Position numbers and translations under genes: made by a program
NCBI RefSeq assembly: GCF_021379005.1
Contig: NZ_CP075171.1
Location: 186,001-250,000, forward strand
From: Leptodesmis sichuanensis A121
GTDB taxonomy: Bacteria; Cyanobacteriota; Cyanobacteriia; Leptolyngbyales; Leptolyngbyaceae
Length of the DNA: 64,000 nucleotides
Reading direction: 5' to 3'
Shown: in pieces, positions 33,680 through 42,412 of the stretch
Layout: every line of letters begins with the position of its first letter
How positions within the stretch are numbered: the first letter of the stretch is position 1
Notes under the pieces: generated by a model
What the model saw: only the letters and a program-made list of their open reading frames with translations
What the model was told of the DNA's origin: nothing
Databases searched by the model: none

Positions 33680-35293
33680 TTAGCGAGCCTGAGCGGTCAA
33701 TTCGGCTGCGATCGCTCCAGGAACCGCACGTTCCCGATTTTCTATATCCTCTTCAAGTTGCTTCTGCTGCATCGCCTTGAGATTTTCCAGTTGCTGCTCC
33801 AGTTGTGCTCTCACCTCATAGCGGTAGTTGAAGAAGTGCTCGCCAATCCCCAAAGTCGCCAGGTATTCCACCAGCAAGCGGGGTTTCAACAGGGCGATCG
33901 CCACCATTTGCCACCAGAAGCGGAATCGCACCGAGCGCACAACGCCTTGCCGCCATAGCAATTTCATGAATAGTTTCCACTCGGCTCTGGTAATGCGGCG
34001 ATCGCTCTTACCCCGCCAGCCGTTCATCATCATGAAATGGCGGAAGGTGCGCTTCAGGTACGGTTCCGGTTCATAAATTTCCCAGAAGGCATCAATGTAT
34101 TCGCGGGTAATTTCCTCTACGGGGCGGGTAGGCACAAAGTTCATAATCGCTCCCTGGTGGAATGTGCCCAGTCCATCCTGTAAGCGTCCCTCCTGCTTCA
34201 GGCGAGTCCACATGGCGGTATTTTGTAAGGCTTGCAGCAAACTGAATTGGCCTTGAGGAATCCCCGTATCTTGGATGAAATCTCGGATGCGATCGCCAGC
34301 TCCCGGTTGCTCGCCGTCAAAGCCCATGATGAAGCCAGACATAATTTGCAGTCCTGCTTTAGTGATTTTATGGCAGGAATCAATCAGAGATTGGCGCGTA
34401 TTTTGCAGTTTGTTAATGCCCACCAGACTGTCTACATCGGGGGTTTCAATGCCCATGAAGACCAGCACAAACCCCGCTTTCACCATCAGTTCAATCAGTT
34501 CATCATCCTCGGCCAGGTTAAGCGAGGCTTCGGTGATCAACTTGAAGGGATATTTGTGCTGCTCCATCCAGGGGATCAGTTCTCGCAAAAAGACTTTGGC
34601 ATTGCGTTTGTTGCCAATAAAGTTATCGTCTACGACAAAAATGTAACGTCGCCACCCCATCTCATATAGCCGCTCAAATTCCTTCAGCATCTGCTCTGGG
34701 GTTTTGGTACGAGGCTTGCGACCGTACAGGTTGATAATGTCGCAGAACTCACACTGGAACGGGCAGCCCCGAGAGAATTGGACGGTGATTGCCAGGTAAG
34801 CATCCAGATCCAGTAAGTCGAAGCGGGGGATCGGGGTTTGGGTAACATCGGGTTTTTCAGCCGATCGGAAGATGCCCGTTTCATCACCCCGCTCCAGGGC
34901 TTCTAGAAACATGGGAATGGTGTGTTCTCCTTCGTCCAGGATCAGGTAATGGGCACCGGATTCCAGCGCAAATTCAGGAACGGAAGTGGGGAAAGGCCCG
35001 CCAACGGCCACCTTTTTGCCTAATGCAACCCCTTTTTGAATCAGTTCTCGGAAGTCCTGGCGCTGGATAATCATGGCTGAGATCAGGACTAAGTCGCACC
35101 AGTCCCAATCCTCATCGGTTTCAAAGCGAACATTGCGATCGACAAAGCGAATTTCCCAATCGGTCGGCAACATCGCCGCTACGGTAATCAAGCCCAGAGG
35201 CGGATTGGTAGAGCGAATCCCTGCCATGTCCAACGTTTCTTGATAGGACCAAAACGAGTTCGGCATAACGGGCCAGAGCAGCAAAGCTTTCAT
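33680..35293 (-). CDS. B12-binding radical SAM protein (HpnP-like architecture)
   Basis: A 537-residue protein. The N-terminal cobalamin-binding Rossmann domain (about 1-140: MKALLLWPVMPNSFW, PPLGLITVAA, DLVLISAMI, KKVAVGGPFPT) is followed by a radical SAM domain with Cys177, Cys181 and Cys184 (GCPFQCEFC). A C-terminal DUF4070-type region ends in a charged coiled-coil tail. Such enzymes use methylcobalamin and a SAM radical to methylate unreactive carbons; hopanoid C-2 methylase (HpnP) is the closest known type by layout, but several cyanobacterial paralogues of unknown substrate exist, so I leave the symbol out. There are no hopanoid genes nearby. Confidence 0.87.
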   Translation of the reverse strand: MKALLLWPVMPNSFWSYQETLDMAGIRSTNPPLGLITVAAMLPTDWEIRFVDRNVRFETDEDWDWCDLVLISAMIIQRQDFRELIQKGVALGKKVAVGGPFPTSVPEFALESGAHYLILDEGEHTIPMFLEALERGDETGIFRSAEKPDVTQTPIPRFDLLDLDAYLAITVQFSRGCPFQCEFCDIINLYGRKPRTKTPEQMLKEFERLYEMGWRRYIFVVDDNFIGNKRNAKVFLRELIPWMEQHKYPFKLITEASLNLAEDDELIELMVKAGFVLVFMGIETPDVDSLVGINKLQNTRQSLIDSCHKITKAGLQIMSGFIMGFDGEQPGAGDRIRDFIQDTGIPQGQFSLLQALQNTAMWTRLKQEGRLQDGLGTFHQGAIMNFVPTRPVEEITREYIDAFWEIYEPEPYLKRTFRHFMMMNGWRGKSDRRITRAEWKLFMKLLWRQGVVRSVRFRFWWQMVAIALLKPRLLVEYLATLGIGEHFFNYRYEVRAQLEQQLENLKAMQQKQLEEDIENRERAVPGAIAAELTAQAR

Positions 35294-35605
35294 GATTAAC
35301 CCTCCGGTTTTATAGGCTTTTTCTGTCCATTCAGTTCAATGAACTGGCCTTGGATGGGGTGCGTTCCCAATGGCCCCTGGGTTGCCAATTGATTGAACTG
35401 GAGCGATACGCAGATGTGCGATCGCAACAAAGTGAGAAATCACTTGCACACCTGAGACAACGCGGAATGCCAGTGAGGTGTTCTCTTATGCGAAAGTTAA
35501 AAAATCTATTGCGGTGAGTATACAACAGTCAGAGGGACAGCGGGGTAGAGAAGTAATTCAGAATTCTCTATAAGAGTTATGGAAAAGATCTACATCATGC
35601 CCTCT
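35294..35605. promoter_or_regulatory. Upstream region of the radical SAM gene with a compact palindrome
   Basis: The 312-base gap has a 15-base inverted repeat (CAGTTCA-A-TGAACTG, 35332-35346) about 40 bases upstream of the radical SAM ATG. A related half-site (TTGAACTGG) lies about 50 bases further upstream. This is the layout of an operator. No gene is supported in the rest. Confidence 0.4.
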
Positions 35606-36304
35606 CTATCCATTTTGGATTTCATCTAGCTTTTTGCGTACAGCCTGGATATCTTGCCACATAAGCCATTTGGGACTGCCCTGCTCACGGGAAGGGTTCC
35701 GCAGTAAATAGGCGGGGTGAAAGATCGGCATATAAAAGCGGCCATCTCGCTCTACCCATTGTCCCCGTACTTTGGTGATCCCCTGCTTAATGCCCAACAG
35801 TCCTTTTAAAGCTGTGGCTCCTGTCAACAAAATGATCTTGGGATCAATCATCCGGATTTGTTCCAGCAGATAACCTTTACAAGCCTCGGCTTCATCGGTA
35901 GTGGGCGTGCGGTTTTCGGGAGGACGGCATTTCACCACATTACAGATGAACACATCCCGTTCTCGCGTCAGCTTTACTGAAGCCAGAATTTTGTCGAGCA
36001 ATTCCCCCGATCGCCCCACAAACGGTCGCCCGGTTTCATCCTCTGTTTGCCCTGGCCCTTCCCCTACAAGCATGATCTGGGCGTGAACGTTGCCTTCGCC
36101 AACCACGGCATGAGTGCGGTTATGGCCCAAATCACAGCGAAAACAGCGATCGCAATGGGCTTTCATTTCCTCCATGCTGTGGTAAGTCCCAGGTGGAATG
36201 GGAATGGTTGCAGAGGTAGGAATCAGATCGGGATCCACCTTGGGGTCAGCAGCGGCTCCAGAGTCAGATAAATCGAACAAGTTAATTTGGTTTTCAGCAG
36301 ACAT
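35606..36304 (-). CDS. Family 4 uracil-DNA glycosylase (4Fe-4S)
   Basis: Removes uracil from DNA in base-excision repair. From the ATG at 36304 (MSAENQINLFD) the product is 232 residues. The family signature is clear: CDRCFRCDLG (two cluster cysteines), GEGPGQTEDETGRPFVGRSGELLD, then CNVVKCRPPENR and a cysteine 16 residues later (EAEAC), completing four iron-sulfur ligands. The C-terminal FHPAYLLRNP motif is also conserved. A longer frame from 36373 is possible but the upstream 23 residues look unrelated. Confidence 0.92.
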   Translation of the reverse strand: MSAENQINLFDLSDSGAAADPKVDPDLIPTSATIPIPPGTYHSMEEMKAHCDRCFRCDLGHNRTHAVVGEGNVHAQIMLVGEGPGQTEDETGRPFVGRSGELLDKILASVKLTRERDVFICNVVKCRPPENRTPTTDEAEACKGYLLEQIRMIDPKIILLTGATALKGLLGIKQGITKVRGQWVERDGRFYMPIFHPAYLLRNPSREQGSPKWLMWQDIQAVRKKLDEIQNG

Positions 36305-36453
36305 GGGCTTGCAGGAATGGAAACTCGATAGAAGCGGATTTACCCTCTGCGATAGCGTATGACAGCTCTGCAAATTTTTCTAGTGTAATTGGGTAGATCC
36401 AAAAAATTTCAGGCATGATCAAGGTGATCCCACTGCATGATGCTGGGGGAATT

Positions 36454-37179
36454 ATGTCACCTGCTTCACCGTCTCAAAGCTTTGATGCCAAAGTTTGCTT
36501 TACAAATCGTCTAGAGGCTGGAGAAAAGCTGGCCAGGGCGATCGCTGATGAACTGCAGTCGCGTCCTGGAGAAACGGCTGCGTCTGTGATTGTCTATGCG
36601 CTACCGAGAGGTGGATTGGAGATTGCAGAACCGATCGCCCGCTTACTGCACTGTCCACTGGATGTGGTAGTTGCGAAAAAGATCACCCGGGTGGAAAATC
36701 CGGAGCTGGCGATTGGTGCGGTGACTGCAGATGGCCATATCCTGTGGCTGTCCCCGCCGCGATCGCCTAGTTTTCCGGAAGCCTACGAGTTAGCCTTACA
36801 GCGTGCTCAAAAACGTGCCCAGGTTCAATGGCAACAGTTGGCCCCTTATCGACCGTCAGTGACTCCTCTGGGACGAATCGCCCTGATTGTTGATGATGGA
36901 ATTGCCACAGGCATGACCATGGCGGCAGCGGCTCAGGCTTTAAGAGCAAAACACCCAGCGGAGATCTGGATTTGCGTTCCTGTAGCTCCCCCCGATATGT
37001 TGAGGTATCTGCGATCCTGGTGCGATCGGGTTGTAGTCCTGGCTACTCCCAGCCCTTTCTACAGCGTCAGCCGCTTCTACCAACAGTTTCCGCAAGTGGA
37101 AATGGAAGAGGCGATCGAGTGCTTACAACGGGCAAATAGTGGTCAGGAAGCAGGCACTTCCCAAAATCTCCAAGGCTGA
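36454..37179 (+). CDS. Phosphoribosyltransferase family protein
   Basis: A 241-residue protein. The PRPP-binding motif is at residues 146-153 (VDDGIATG) in IALIVDDGIATGMTM, and YALPRGGLEIAEPIARLL and VVAKKITRVENPELAIGAVT are typical of the ComF/orotate-type PRTase-like proteins found in many bacteria. The substrate base is unknown. The start at 36454 has GGGGGA five bases upstream; an earlier ATG at 36415 is less likely. It is divergent from the uracil-DNA glycosylase gene. Confidence 0.87.
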   Translation: MSPASPSQSFDAKVCFTNRLEAGEKLARAIADELQSRPGETAASVIVYALPRGGLEIAEPIARLLHCPLDVVVAKKITRVENPELAIGAVTADGHILWLSPPRSPSFPEAYELALQRAQKRAQVQWQQLAPYRPSVTPLGRIALIVDDGIATGMTMAAAAQALRAKHPAEIWICVPVAPPDMLRYLRSWCDRVVVLATPSPFYSVSRFYQQFPQVEMEEAIECLQRANSGQEAGTSQNLQG

Positions 37180-37213
37180 ACTATCCTAACAAGTAGCTTT
37201 GGAGAGCTGGCTG

Positions 37214-37522
37214 ATGAGACGCTTGCGGTTTTGGTGGCTTGGAATTGTGTTGGTGAGCCGATATAACCCACCTCAGGTGGTGGCGGCAACCATGCTGCTG
37301 CTGGCGATGATTTTGTGTGTGGTCTGGTGGGTTAATCAGGGATGGCCCTACCTGGCCTTATGTTTGAGCTATATTTTGGGAGCGATCGCGGCCATTCTGG
37401 CGAGTGAAGTGGTAGCCCCCTCTCCCCAAACTCATCGGGTTCGCCTGACTGCCGTAGCTTCTCTTATCGTTCTGCTATCAGCGGCTAGCTTCTATTTGGT
37501 TCGCACCTTGCACTGGGCCTGA
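37214..37522 (+). CDS. Small membrane protein of unknown function
   Basis: A 102-residue protein with three predicted membrane segments (about 20-45, 50-65 and 78-96), starting MRRLRFWWLGIVLV. It follows the phosphoribosyltransferase gene by 34 bases and is preceded by GGAGAG, so the two may share a transcript. I do not recognise a family. Confidence 0.65.
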   Translation: MRRLRFWWLGIVLVSRYNPPQVVAATMLLLAMILCVVWWVNQGWPYLALCLSYILGAIAAILASEVVAPSPQTHRVRLTAVASLIVLLSAASFYLVRTLHWA

Positions 37523-37561
37523 GATGCTGTTGTACCGATACCACCAAGGTCGTAATCAGCT

Positions 37562-38365
37562 TTATCGTAGTAATCCTAGCCAGGTCTCTGATCCAACCAC
37601 TCCATCGGCTTCCAGTTTCAGGACTCGTTGGGCTGCTTTTACTGCCGCTTGCGTTTCCGGGCCGAATATGCCATCCACACCTCCCTTCAGATATCCCAAA
37701 GCTCGTAATCGTTCCTGTAATCCAGAGACAGCTGGCCCCTTCATGCCTAATCGCAGGATGGGTAATGTGGCTATCTCTGTTGCAGTCCGTTCACTATTCT
37801 CCAAATTGGCAGGTTTAGTGGTTGAGGCAGTTGCTGCAGTGGGTTTAGCCGTCGTGGCCGTACCAGGGGTTGGAAAAGCTCCACTGTTGGCTGTTGGGGT
37901 GGTTGGTTGGACAGGGTTCTCTGAAGCTTGGGGGGATGCAGTGACAGAACTAAGAGGGGGGGAGGGAGGCAATAACCGACTCCAGGTATCGGTTCCAACA
38001 ATACCATCGGGGCTTAAACCTGCGGCTTTCTGAAATTGAAAAACGGCGTTGGCTGTGCTCTCTTCGTAGACTCCGTTAATGGCTCCAGTGTAGTAGCCCA
38101 GTAACTTCAACAGGGCTTGTACTTCTGTGACTTCTGTGCCCTGGCTGCCTAGCTTGAGAAAGGGCTTGCCTGTACCTCTGTTAGCAGAGGTTTGGGATGG
38201 AGTCGTGGAAGTTGCTGGGGGAGGGGACTTGGCAGGCGATCGAGATGATTGGCCCAGAGCAGAATTTGTTTGATTCAGTCCCACCAGACTACAAGCCACG
38301 ATCGTGACTAACCAGGGTTGCCAATCCCTGGGGAACAGAGAGGTTAATCTGGAGTTGCTACGCAT
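37562..38365 (-). CDS. Exported peptidoglycan-binding protein (two PG_binding_1 domains)
   Basis: A 267-residue secreted protein. A signal peptide (about 1-38, ending ALGQ) precedes a Ser/Pro/Thr-rich stretch, the first PG_binding_1 domain (LKLGSQGTEVTEVQALLKLLGYYTG...GIVGTDTWSRL, about 71-135), a second linker rich in Pro, Thr and Ala, and a second domain (LRLGMKGPAVSGLQERLRALGYLKGG...GVVGSETWLGL, about 202-265). These domains bind peptidoglycan. No catalytic domain is present, so it may anchor or organise the wall. Confidence 0.9.
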   Translation of the reverse strand: MRSNSRLTSLFPRDWQPWLVTIVACSLVGLNQTNSALGQSSRSPAKSPPPATSTTPSQTSANRGTGKPFLKLGSQGTEVTEVQALLKLLGYYTGAINGVYEESTANAVFQFQKAAGLSPDGIVGTDTWSRLLPPSPPLSSVTASPQASENPVQPTTPTANSGAFPTPGTATTAKPTAATASTTKPANLENSERTATEIATLPILRLGMKGPAVSGLQERLRALGYLKGGVDGIFGPETQAAVKAAQRVLKLEADGVVGSETWLGLLR

Positions 38366-38443
38366 GATGCAAATCCTAAAAACTAGGTCATTACTATACG
38401 GGACTGGAGGGGGAATGCAAAGAGCAACTTTCTTGGATCTATT

Positions 38444-39481
38444 ATGAAGTACTCACTTTTGAGCCGATTTCAGGGCTGTTTCGAAGGAATGGTGCTCGCT
38501 GACCAATTGAGTTTCTGGATCAGCCAACGTATCCAAACTGCCACTCCATCCTCAACCCAGGCTGGCTGGAGAGAACACACCGATCGGTTCCATTCGTTCT
38601 CCCCCAAATTGCACCATTGGCATCCCAGCATCCTGTCTTTAGCAGATCTGGCTGAATGGCAGGCTTCACCTGGGGTAGATTTGGCCATTCAGGTGGCAGA
38701 AGCTCTAATTAAAGAAAATGACTGGCCGCTGCAGTTCACCCCGTTAGACACAAGTCGGCTGTTAGCGTCTGGAGCAAACAATGGGATGCTGGCGATCGCA
38801 ACCCTTCCCATTGCTTTTTTCTTTCATGATGATGTATTGCTGCAGCAACAGCATCTGCGGCAAACAGTGCGCTCCTGGGGAGGGACAACCAGCGCACAGG
38901 ATTGGGTTGCTATTTTTGGCTATGCGATTGCTCAGGCGATGAAAGAAAGGCTCAATCCCTGCCAATTCATCACCCACCTTTTGTCCTACTGGAGTGGCAT
39001 AGAGCCTGACACAGGGCAACGTTCCCCCCAGGTTCTGGCAGGTTTAGAATTGCTGAACAACCTGATAGAACAGGGAGTCGCTTATAGAACGATGATTTTA
39101 AAGTTAGAGCAATTTTTGCCTCAGGAGGAGAGCACGATCGCCCTGGCGTTGTACTGTTTTCTGTACACCCCCGATGACTGGCATCTTTCTGTACTTCATG
39201 CTGCCCGATTTTTACCTGCTCATCCCGTATTATGTGCTTTAACTGGCTGCCTATCAGGAGCTTACAACAGCTACAGTAGTTTACCTTTGACCTGGAAGGC
39301 TGCTTCCCTGCAACCTGCTTCTGCTAATCAGTCTTCTCCCTCCGTCCGCATCTCCTGTACAGACCTGGCCACTCACCTGGTGGCTTCCTGGTCTGGCATA
39401 TTTGATGCTTCTCCCTATCCCTTGTCGGCCAATATGCTTCCCGTTGCTTCCCCTCGGATTTCTTCTGCTCGCTGGCCATGA
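38444..39481 (+). CDS. ADP-ribosylglycohydrolase-like protein, probably inactive
   Basis: A 345-residue protein. The fold signature of ADP-ribosylglycohydrolases is recognisable: N-terminal RFQGCFEGMVLADQLS (like RFRGALLGLAVGDALG) and a C-terminal ALYCFLYTPDDWHLS...LTGCLSGAYNSYSSLP. The catalytic metal-binding aspartates are missing: the usual GGDTDT position reads LPAHPV, and no DDT motif is seen. It may have lost hydrolase activity and serve as a binding protein, or the assignment may be a distant homologue. It sits 76 bases upstream of the HD phosphohydrolase gene, same strand. Confidence 0.65.
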   Translation: MKYSLLSRFQGCFEGMVLADQLSFWISQRIQTATPSSTQAGWREHTDRFHSFSPKLHHWHPSILSLADLAEWQASPGVDLAIQVAEALIKENDWPLQFTPLDTSRLLASGANNGMLAIATLPIAFFFHDDVLLQQQHLRQTVRSWGGTTSAQDWVAIFGYAIAQAMKERLNPCQFITHLLSYWSGIEPDTGQRSPQVLAGLELLNNLIEQGVAYRTMILKLEQFLPQEESTIALALYCFLYTPDDWHLSVLHAARFLPAHPVLCALTGCLSGAYNSYSSLPLTWKAASLQPASANQSSPSVRISCTDLATHLVASWSGIFDASPYPLSANMLPVASPRISSARWP

Positions 39482-39557
39482 ATCCTTGCCAGAACTGGTG
39501 ACTCATGCAAAAAATGGATACGCTGGAATTCCGCTGCTCCCTTAGAGGTAGTGCTTT

Positions 39558-42050
39558 GTGAAGAGAGTATTTCAGGCACTGGAACGGCAACTGAAAGAGA
39601 CCTATGGCCACTATCGTCGCCGTCTGAGTGAATCGGTTGGGGGATTGGATAGATATAGGCTGCTCTTTCAGCGATCGCCCTTTAGTGATCGCCCTTCAAG
39701 ATGGAGTACTTATCAAACCCGTTTGAGGCGCTCAACAACATGGCGGACGGTATCTCGTTCTCCATTAGTATTAGGAGTGGCTGTCATTTCTCTCACTAGC
39801 GTTTTGGGTTATCGGTTTTACACCACCCCTAAATTAGACATTGGTAAAGCCGCTCCTCAAACGATTTATGCTCCTGCCAGCGTCACGATTGAAGATCAGA
39901 AAGCAACCGAAGAACAACGCAAAACAGCTCGTAAAGATGCCATTTCGGTTCTGAAGCTGGATCAAGCAGTCAATCAACAAGCTCAGCGGTTATTGCAACA
40001 ACAACTTCAGCAAGGAACCGAGCTACGGCAACTTGCAGGGGCATTTCCTTTCACCAAAACGGCCTATCTATCCTTCAAAACTCAGGTTTATTTACGGAAG
40101 CTGCCGGATAGGGACTGGCAAGCTCTGTTGACGACGGTTGACCCCAAGTTACCCCAAACCTCTGAAAAGGCGGGGCTAGAATCGGCCAATCAACCCCCCT
40201 TACTAGAAAATGATCGCAAGCAGGCGATCGCAGAGCTACGTGCCCTGCGTCGCTCAGTTGATCTGGGCACCTACTTAAGGGTGGTTCAGGAAACTGCCCA
40301 GGCTCGCTTACGATATGCAGCAGCCCTGACTGCTATGGTGCAGCCGGCTGTCCCGAACTTGTCTCAAGCGTTTAATTGGGCGGTGCTGGATTTGTCCAAT
40401 AACGACTGGCGGCAGATCCAAACCCACCTTCCCAACATTGCTGAACAAATTCTGGTTCAGGGTATTGCACCGGGTTTGCCTGAATCCCTGCTCAGTGAGG
40501 CGATTAAATTACAGGTGAAAGGACTTGGATCGCCAGAGTCCCAGGCGATCGCTAGCCAGTTATTGATCAACATCCTGCAACCGAATTTAGTTAAGGATGA
40601 GGAACAAACCCGTTTGCGGGCCGAGCAAGTGGCTCGAGGAATTCAGCCTGTTATGGTTTCTGTTCGCAAGGGGGAGTCCATTGTCAAATCCGGTCAGATT
40701 ATTTCCTCGGCCAATTTCGCTTTGCTCGATCATTTCGGGTTAAGTCGCCGCGAAATTGATTGGGTCGGCTTGATTGCGTTTGGTAGCCTGGTCAGTGGTG
40801 CCGTCACGATTGTCTGGTTCGTTAAACAACGGTTTTACCCCAGCTTGCGTAAACGAGATGGCATTTTGTTGTGGTTACTGAGTTTGAGTACCCCCTTACT
40901 GGTGGCTCTGCGGCTACCTTCAACCAATCTACCGGCTGTGGGGCTATTGATTGGTAGCTTTTATGGTGGCCCCTTAGGTGTGACCGTCGCTGGATTGCTG
41001 GCGCTATTGATGGCAGTGGGATCTGACCTGCAATTGAATGAGCTTCTATCTAGTGCGATCGGAGGTCTAGTCTGTGGGTGGCTGGGCGGACGACTGCGAT
41101 CGCGGGAAGAGTTAGCCATTTTAGGGGTTGGCATTGGAGTCTTGCAAGGAACCTTGTATCTATTGCTCACGGCGGCCTCTGGAATTGTCTGGTATACCCT
41201 GCTGGGAGCCAGTGTGGTCCAGGGGCTAATCGGACTGACCTGGGTAATTGTCGGCATGGGAAGCAGCCCTTATCTCGAACAACTGTTTGATCTCATCACA
41301 ACCATTCGCCTGGTAGAACTGGCCAATCCCAATCGGCCTCTGCTGAAGCGACTGGCATCTGAAGCTCCAGGCACCTTTCAACATACGCTATTCGTCTCTA
41401 CCCTGGCAGAAGCAGCCGCCCGTGCCCTGGGATGCAACGTGGAATTGGTAAGAACGGGTACTCTGTATCATGACATTGGCAAAATGCACGACCCTCTCAG
41501 CTTCATTGAAAACCAGATGGGTGGCCCCAACAAGCACGATATCATTGATAACCCTTGGGAAAGTGCAGAGATTATTAAAAAGCACGTCACCGAGGGGTTG
41601 GTGATGGCTCGCAAGTTTCGCTTGCCCAAGGCGATCCAGGCATTTATTCCAGAACATCAGGGCACGATGGTAATTGCCTACTTCTACCACCAGGCTCAAC
41701 AACGGCTCCAGCAAACTTCTACCAATGGCAGCACTCCTGTGCTGAACGACGAGGACTTTAAATATGACGGCCCCATTCCCCAGTCTCGCGAAGCGGGAAT
41801 TGTCATGTTGGCAGATTCCTGTGAGGCGGCCCTGCGATCGCTGAAAAATGCCACCCCAGAAGAAGCCCTCTCGATGATCAACAAAATTCTGCGCGCCCGC
41901 TGGCAAGAGAACCAATTGGTGGACTCTGGCCTCACGCGTGACGAAATGACCCAGATCGCCAACGTCTTTGTCCAGGTTTGGCAGCAATTCAACCACCAAC
42001 GCATCGCCTACCCCAAATTAACCCCAGCATCTCAGCCTTCAAAAGGATGA
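39558..42050 (+). CDS. 7TM-HD phosphohydrolase (PgpH-like)
   Basis: An 830-residue membrane enzyme with the PgpH plan: an N-terminal membrane segment (about 70-90), a large extracytoplasmic 7TMR-HDED region (about 95-400), seven membrane helices (about 410-585) and a C-terminal HD domain with HDIGKM (His638, Asp639), HVTEGL and EHQGTM. PgpH homologues hydrolyse cyclic di-AMP, so this is a candidate c-di-AMP phosphodiesterase controlling potassium and osmotic balance. The start is GTG at 39558, with AGAGGTA upstream. Confidence 0.93.
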   Translation: MKRVFQALERQLKETYGHYRRRLSESVGGLDRYRLLFQRSPFSDRPSRWSTYQTRLRRSTTWRTVSRSPLVLGVAVISLTSVLGYRFYTTPKLDIGKAAPQTIYAPASVTIEDQKATEEQRKTARKDAISVLKLDQAVNQQAQRLLQQQLQQGTELRQLAGAFPFTKTAYLSFKTQVYLRKLPDRDWQALLTTVDPKLPQTSEKAGLESANQPPLLENDRKQAIAELRALRRSVDLGTYLRVVQETAQARLRYAAALTAMVQPAVPNLSQAFNWAVLDLSNNDWRQIQTHLPNIAEQILVQGIAPGLPESLLSEAIKLQVKGLGSPESQAIASQLLINILQPNLVKDEEQTRLRAEQVARGIQPVMVSVRKGESIVKSGQIISSANFALLDHFGLSRREIDWVGLIAFGSLVSGAVTIVWFVKQRFYPSLRKRDGILLWLLSLSTPLLVALRLPSTNLPAVGLLIGSFYGGPLGVTVAGLLALLMAVGSDLQLNELLSSAIGGLVCGWLGGRLRSREELAILGVGIGVLQGTLYLLLTAASGIVWYTLLGASVVQGLIGLTWVIVGMGSSPYLEQLFDLITTIRLVELANPNRPLLKRLASEAPGTFQHTLFVSTLAEAAARALGCNVELVRTGTLYHDIGKMHDPLSFIENQMGGPNKHDIIDNPWESAEIIKKHVTEGLVMARKFRLPKAIQAFIPEHQGTMVIAYFYHQAQQRLQQTSTNGSTPVLNDEDFKYDGPIPQSREAGIVMLADSCEAALRSLKNATPEEALSMINKILRARWQENQLVDSGLTRDEMTQIANVFVQVWQQFNHQRIAYPKLTPASQPSKG

Positions 42051-42412
42051 GTAGTTTTAAGTTTTGAGATTTAAGCTCTAAAACCAATTCTTTTTAAGGG
42101 CGCATAGAGCTAAGCAGAAAATTCTTACCCCCTTCAAACCAGAGAGGGCTGAGTACCTCAACCACTAGCTTGTAACGGGTTACGCCGACCCATGCAAGCC
42201 CAAAATTAGCATGAATAAAATTTTTATGCCTATAAAATAGGCATCAATAAAGGATCTGGCGGATGACGGGTTCCCCATCTTGTGTTAAATCCTGTGGGCA
42301 GTGTCAGGTTTGGATCTAAGCTAGGGAAATCTTACAGAGTATAGATGGTTTAGCCAGACATATCGTAATTTCGGTCAAGATAGCAACGAACCCAAACTTT
42401 AATTAGGTATCC
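42051..42412. promoter_or_regulatory. Intergenic region upstream of the secretion cassette
   Basis: The 362 bases contain an AT-rich inverted repeat (ATGCCTAT-AAA-ATAGGCAT, 42226-42244) about 170 bases upstream of the isomerase gene. It could be an operator or part of a terminator of the preceding gene. A T-run lies before rather than after the hairpin in the rightward direction, which argues more for an operator. No gene was seen. Confidence 0.45.

Noticed and set aside
35331-35525. 64-codon minus-strand frame between the radical SAM and uracil-DNA glycosylase genes
   Set aside because: It covers the palindromic operator-like site and has no family resemblance or ribosome site.
37524-38033. 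169-codon plus-strand frame opposite the peptidoglycan-binding protein gene
   Set aside because: The opposite frame encodes two clear PG-binding domains; this one is a shadow.
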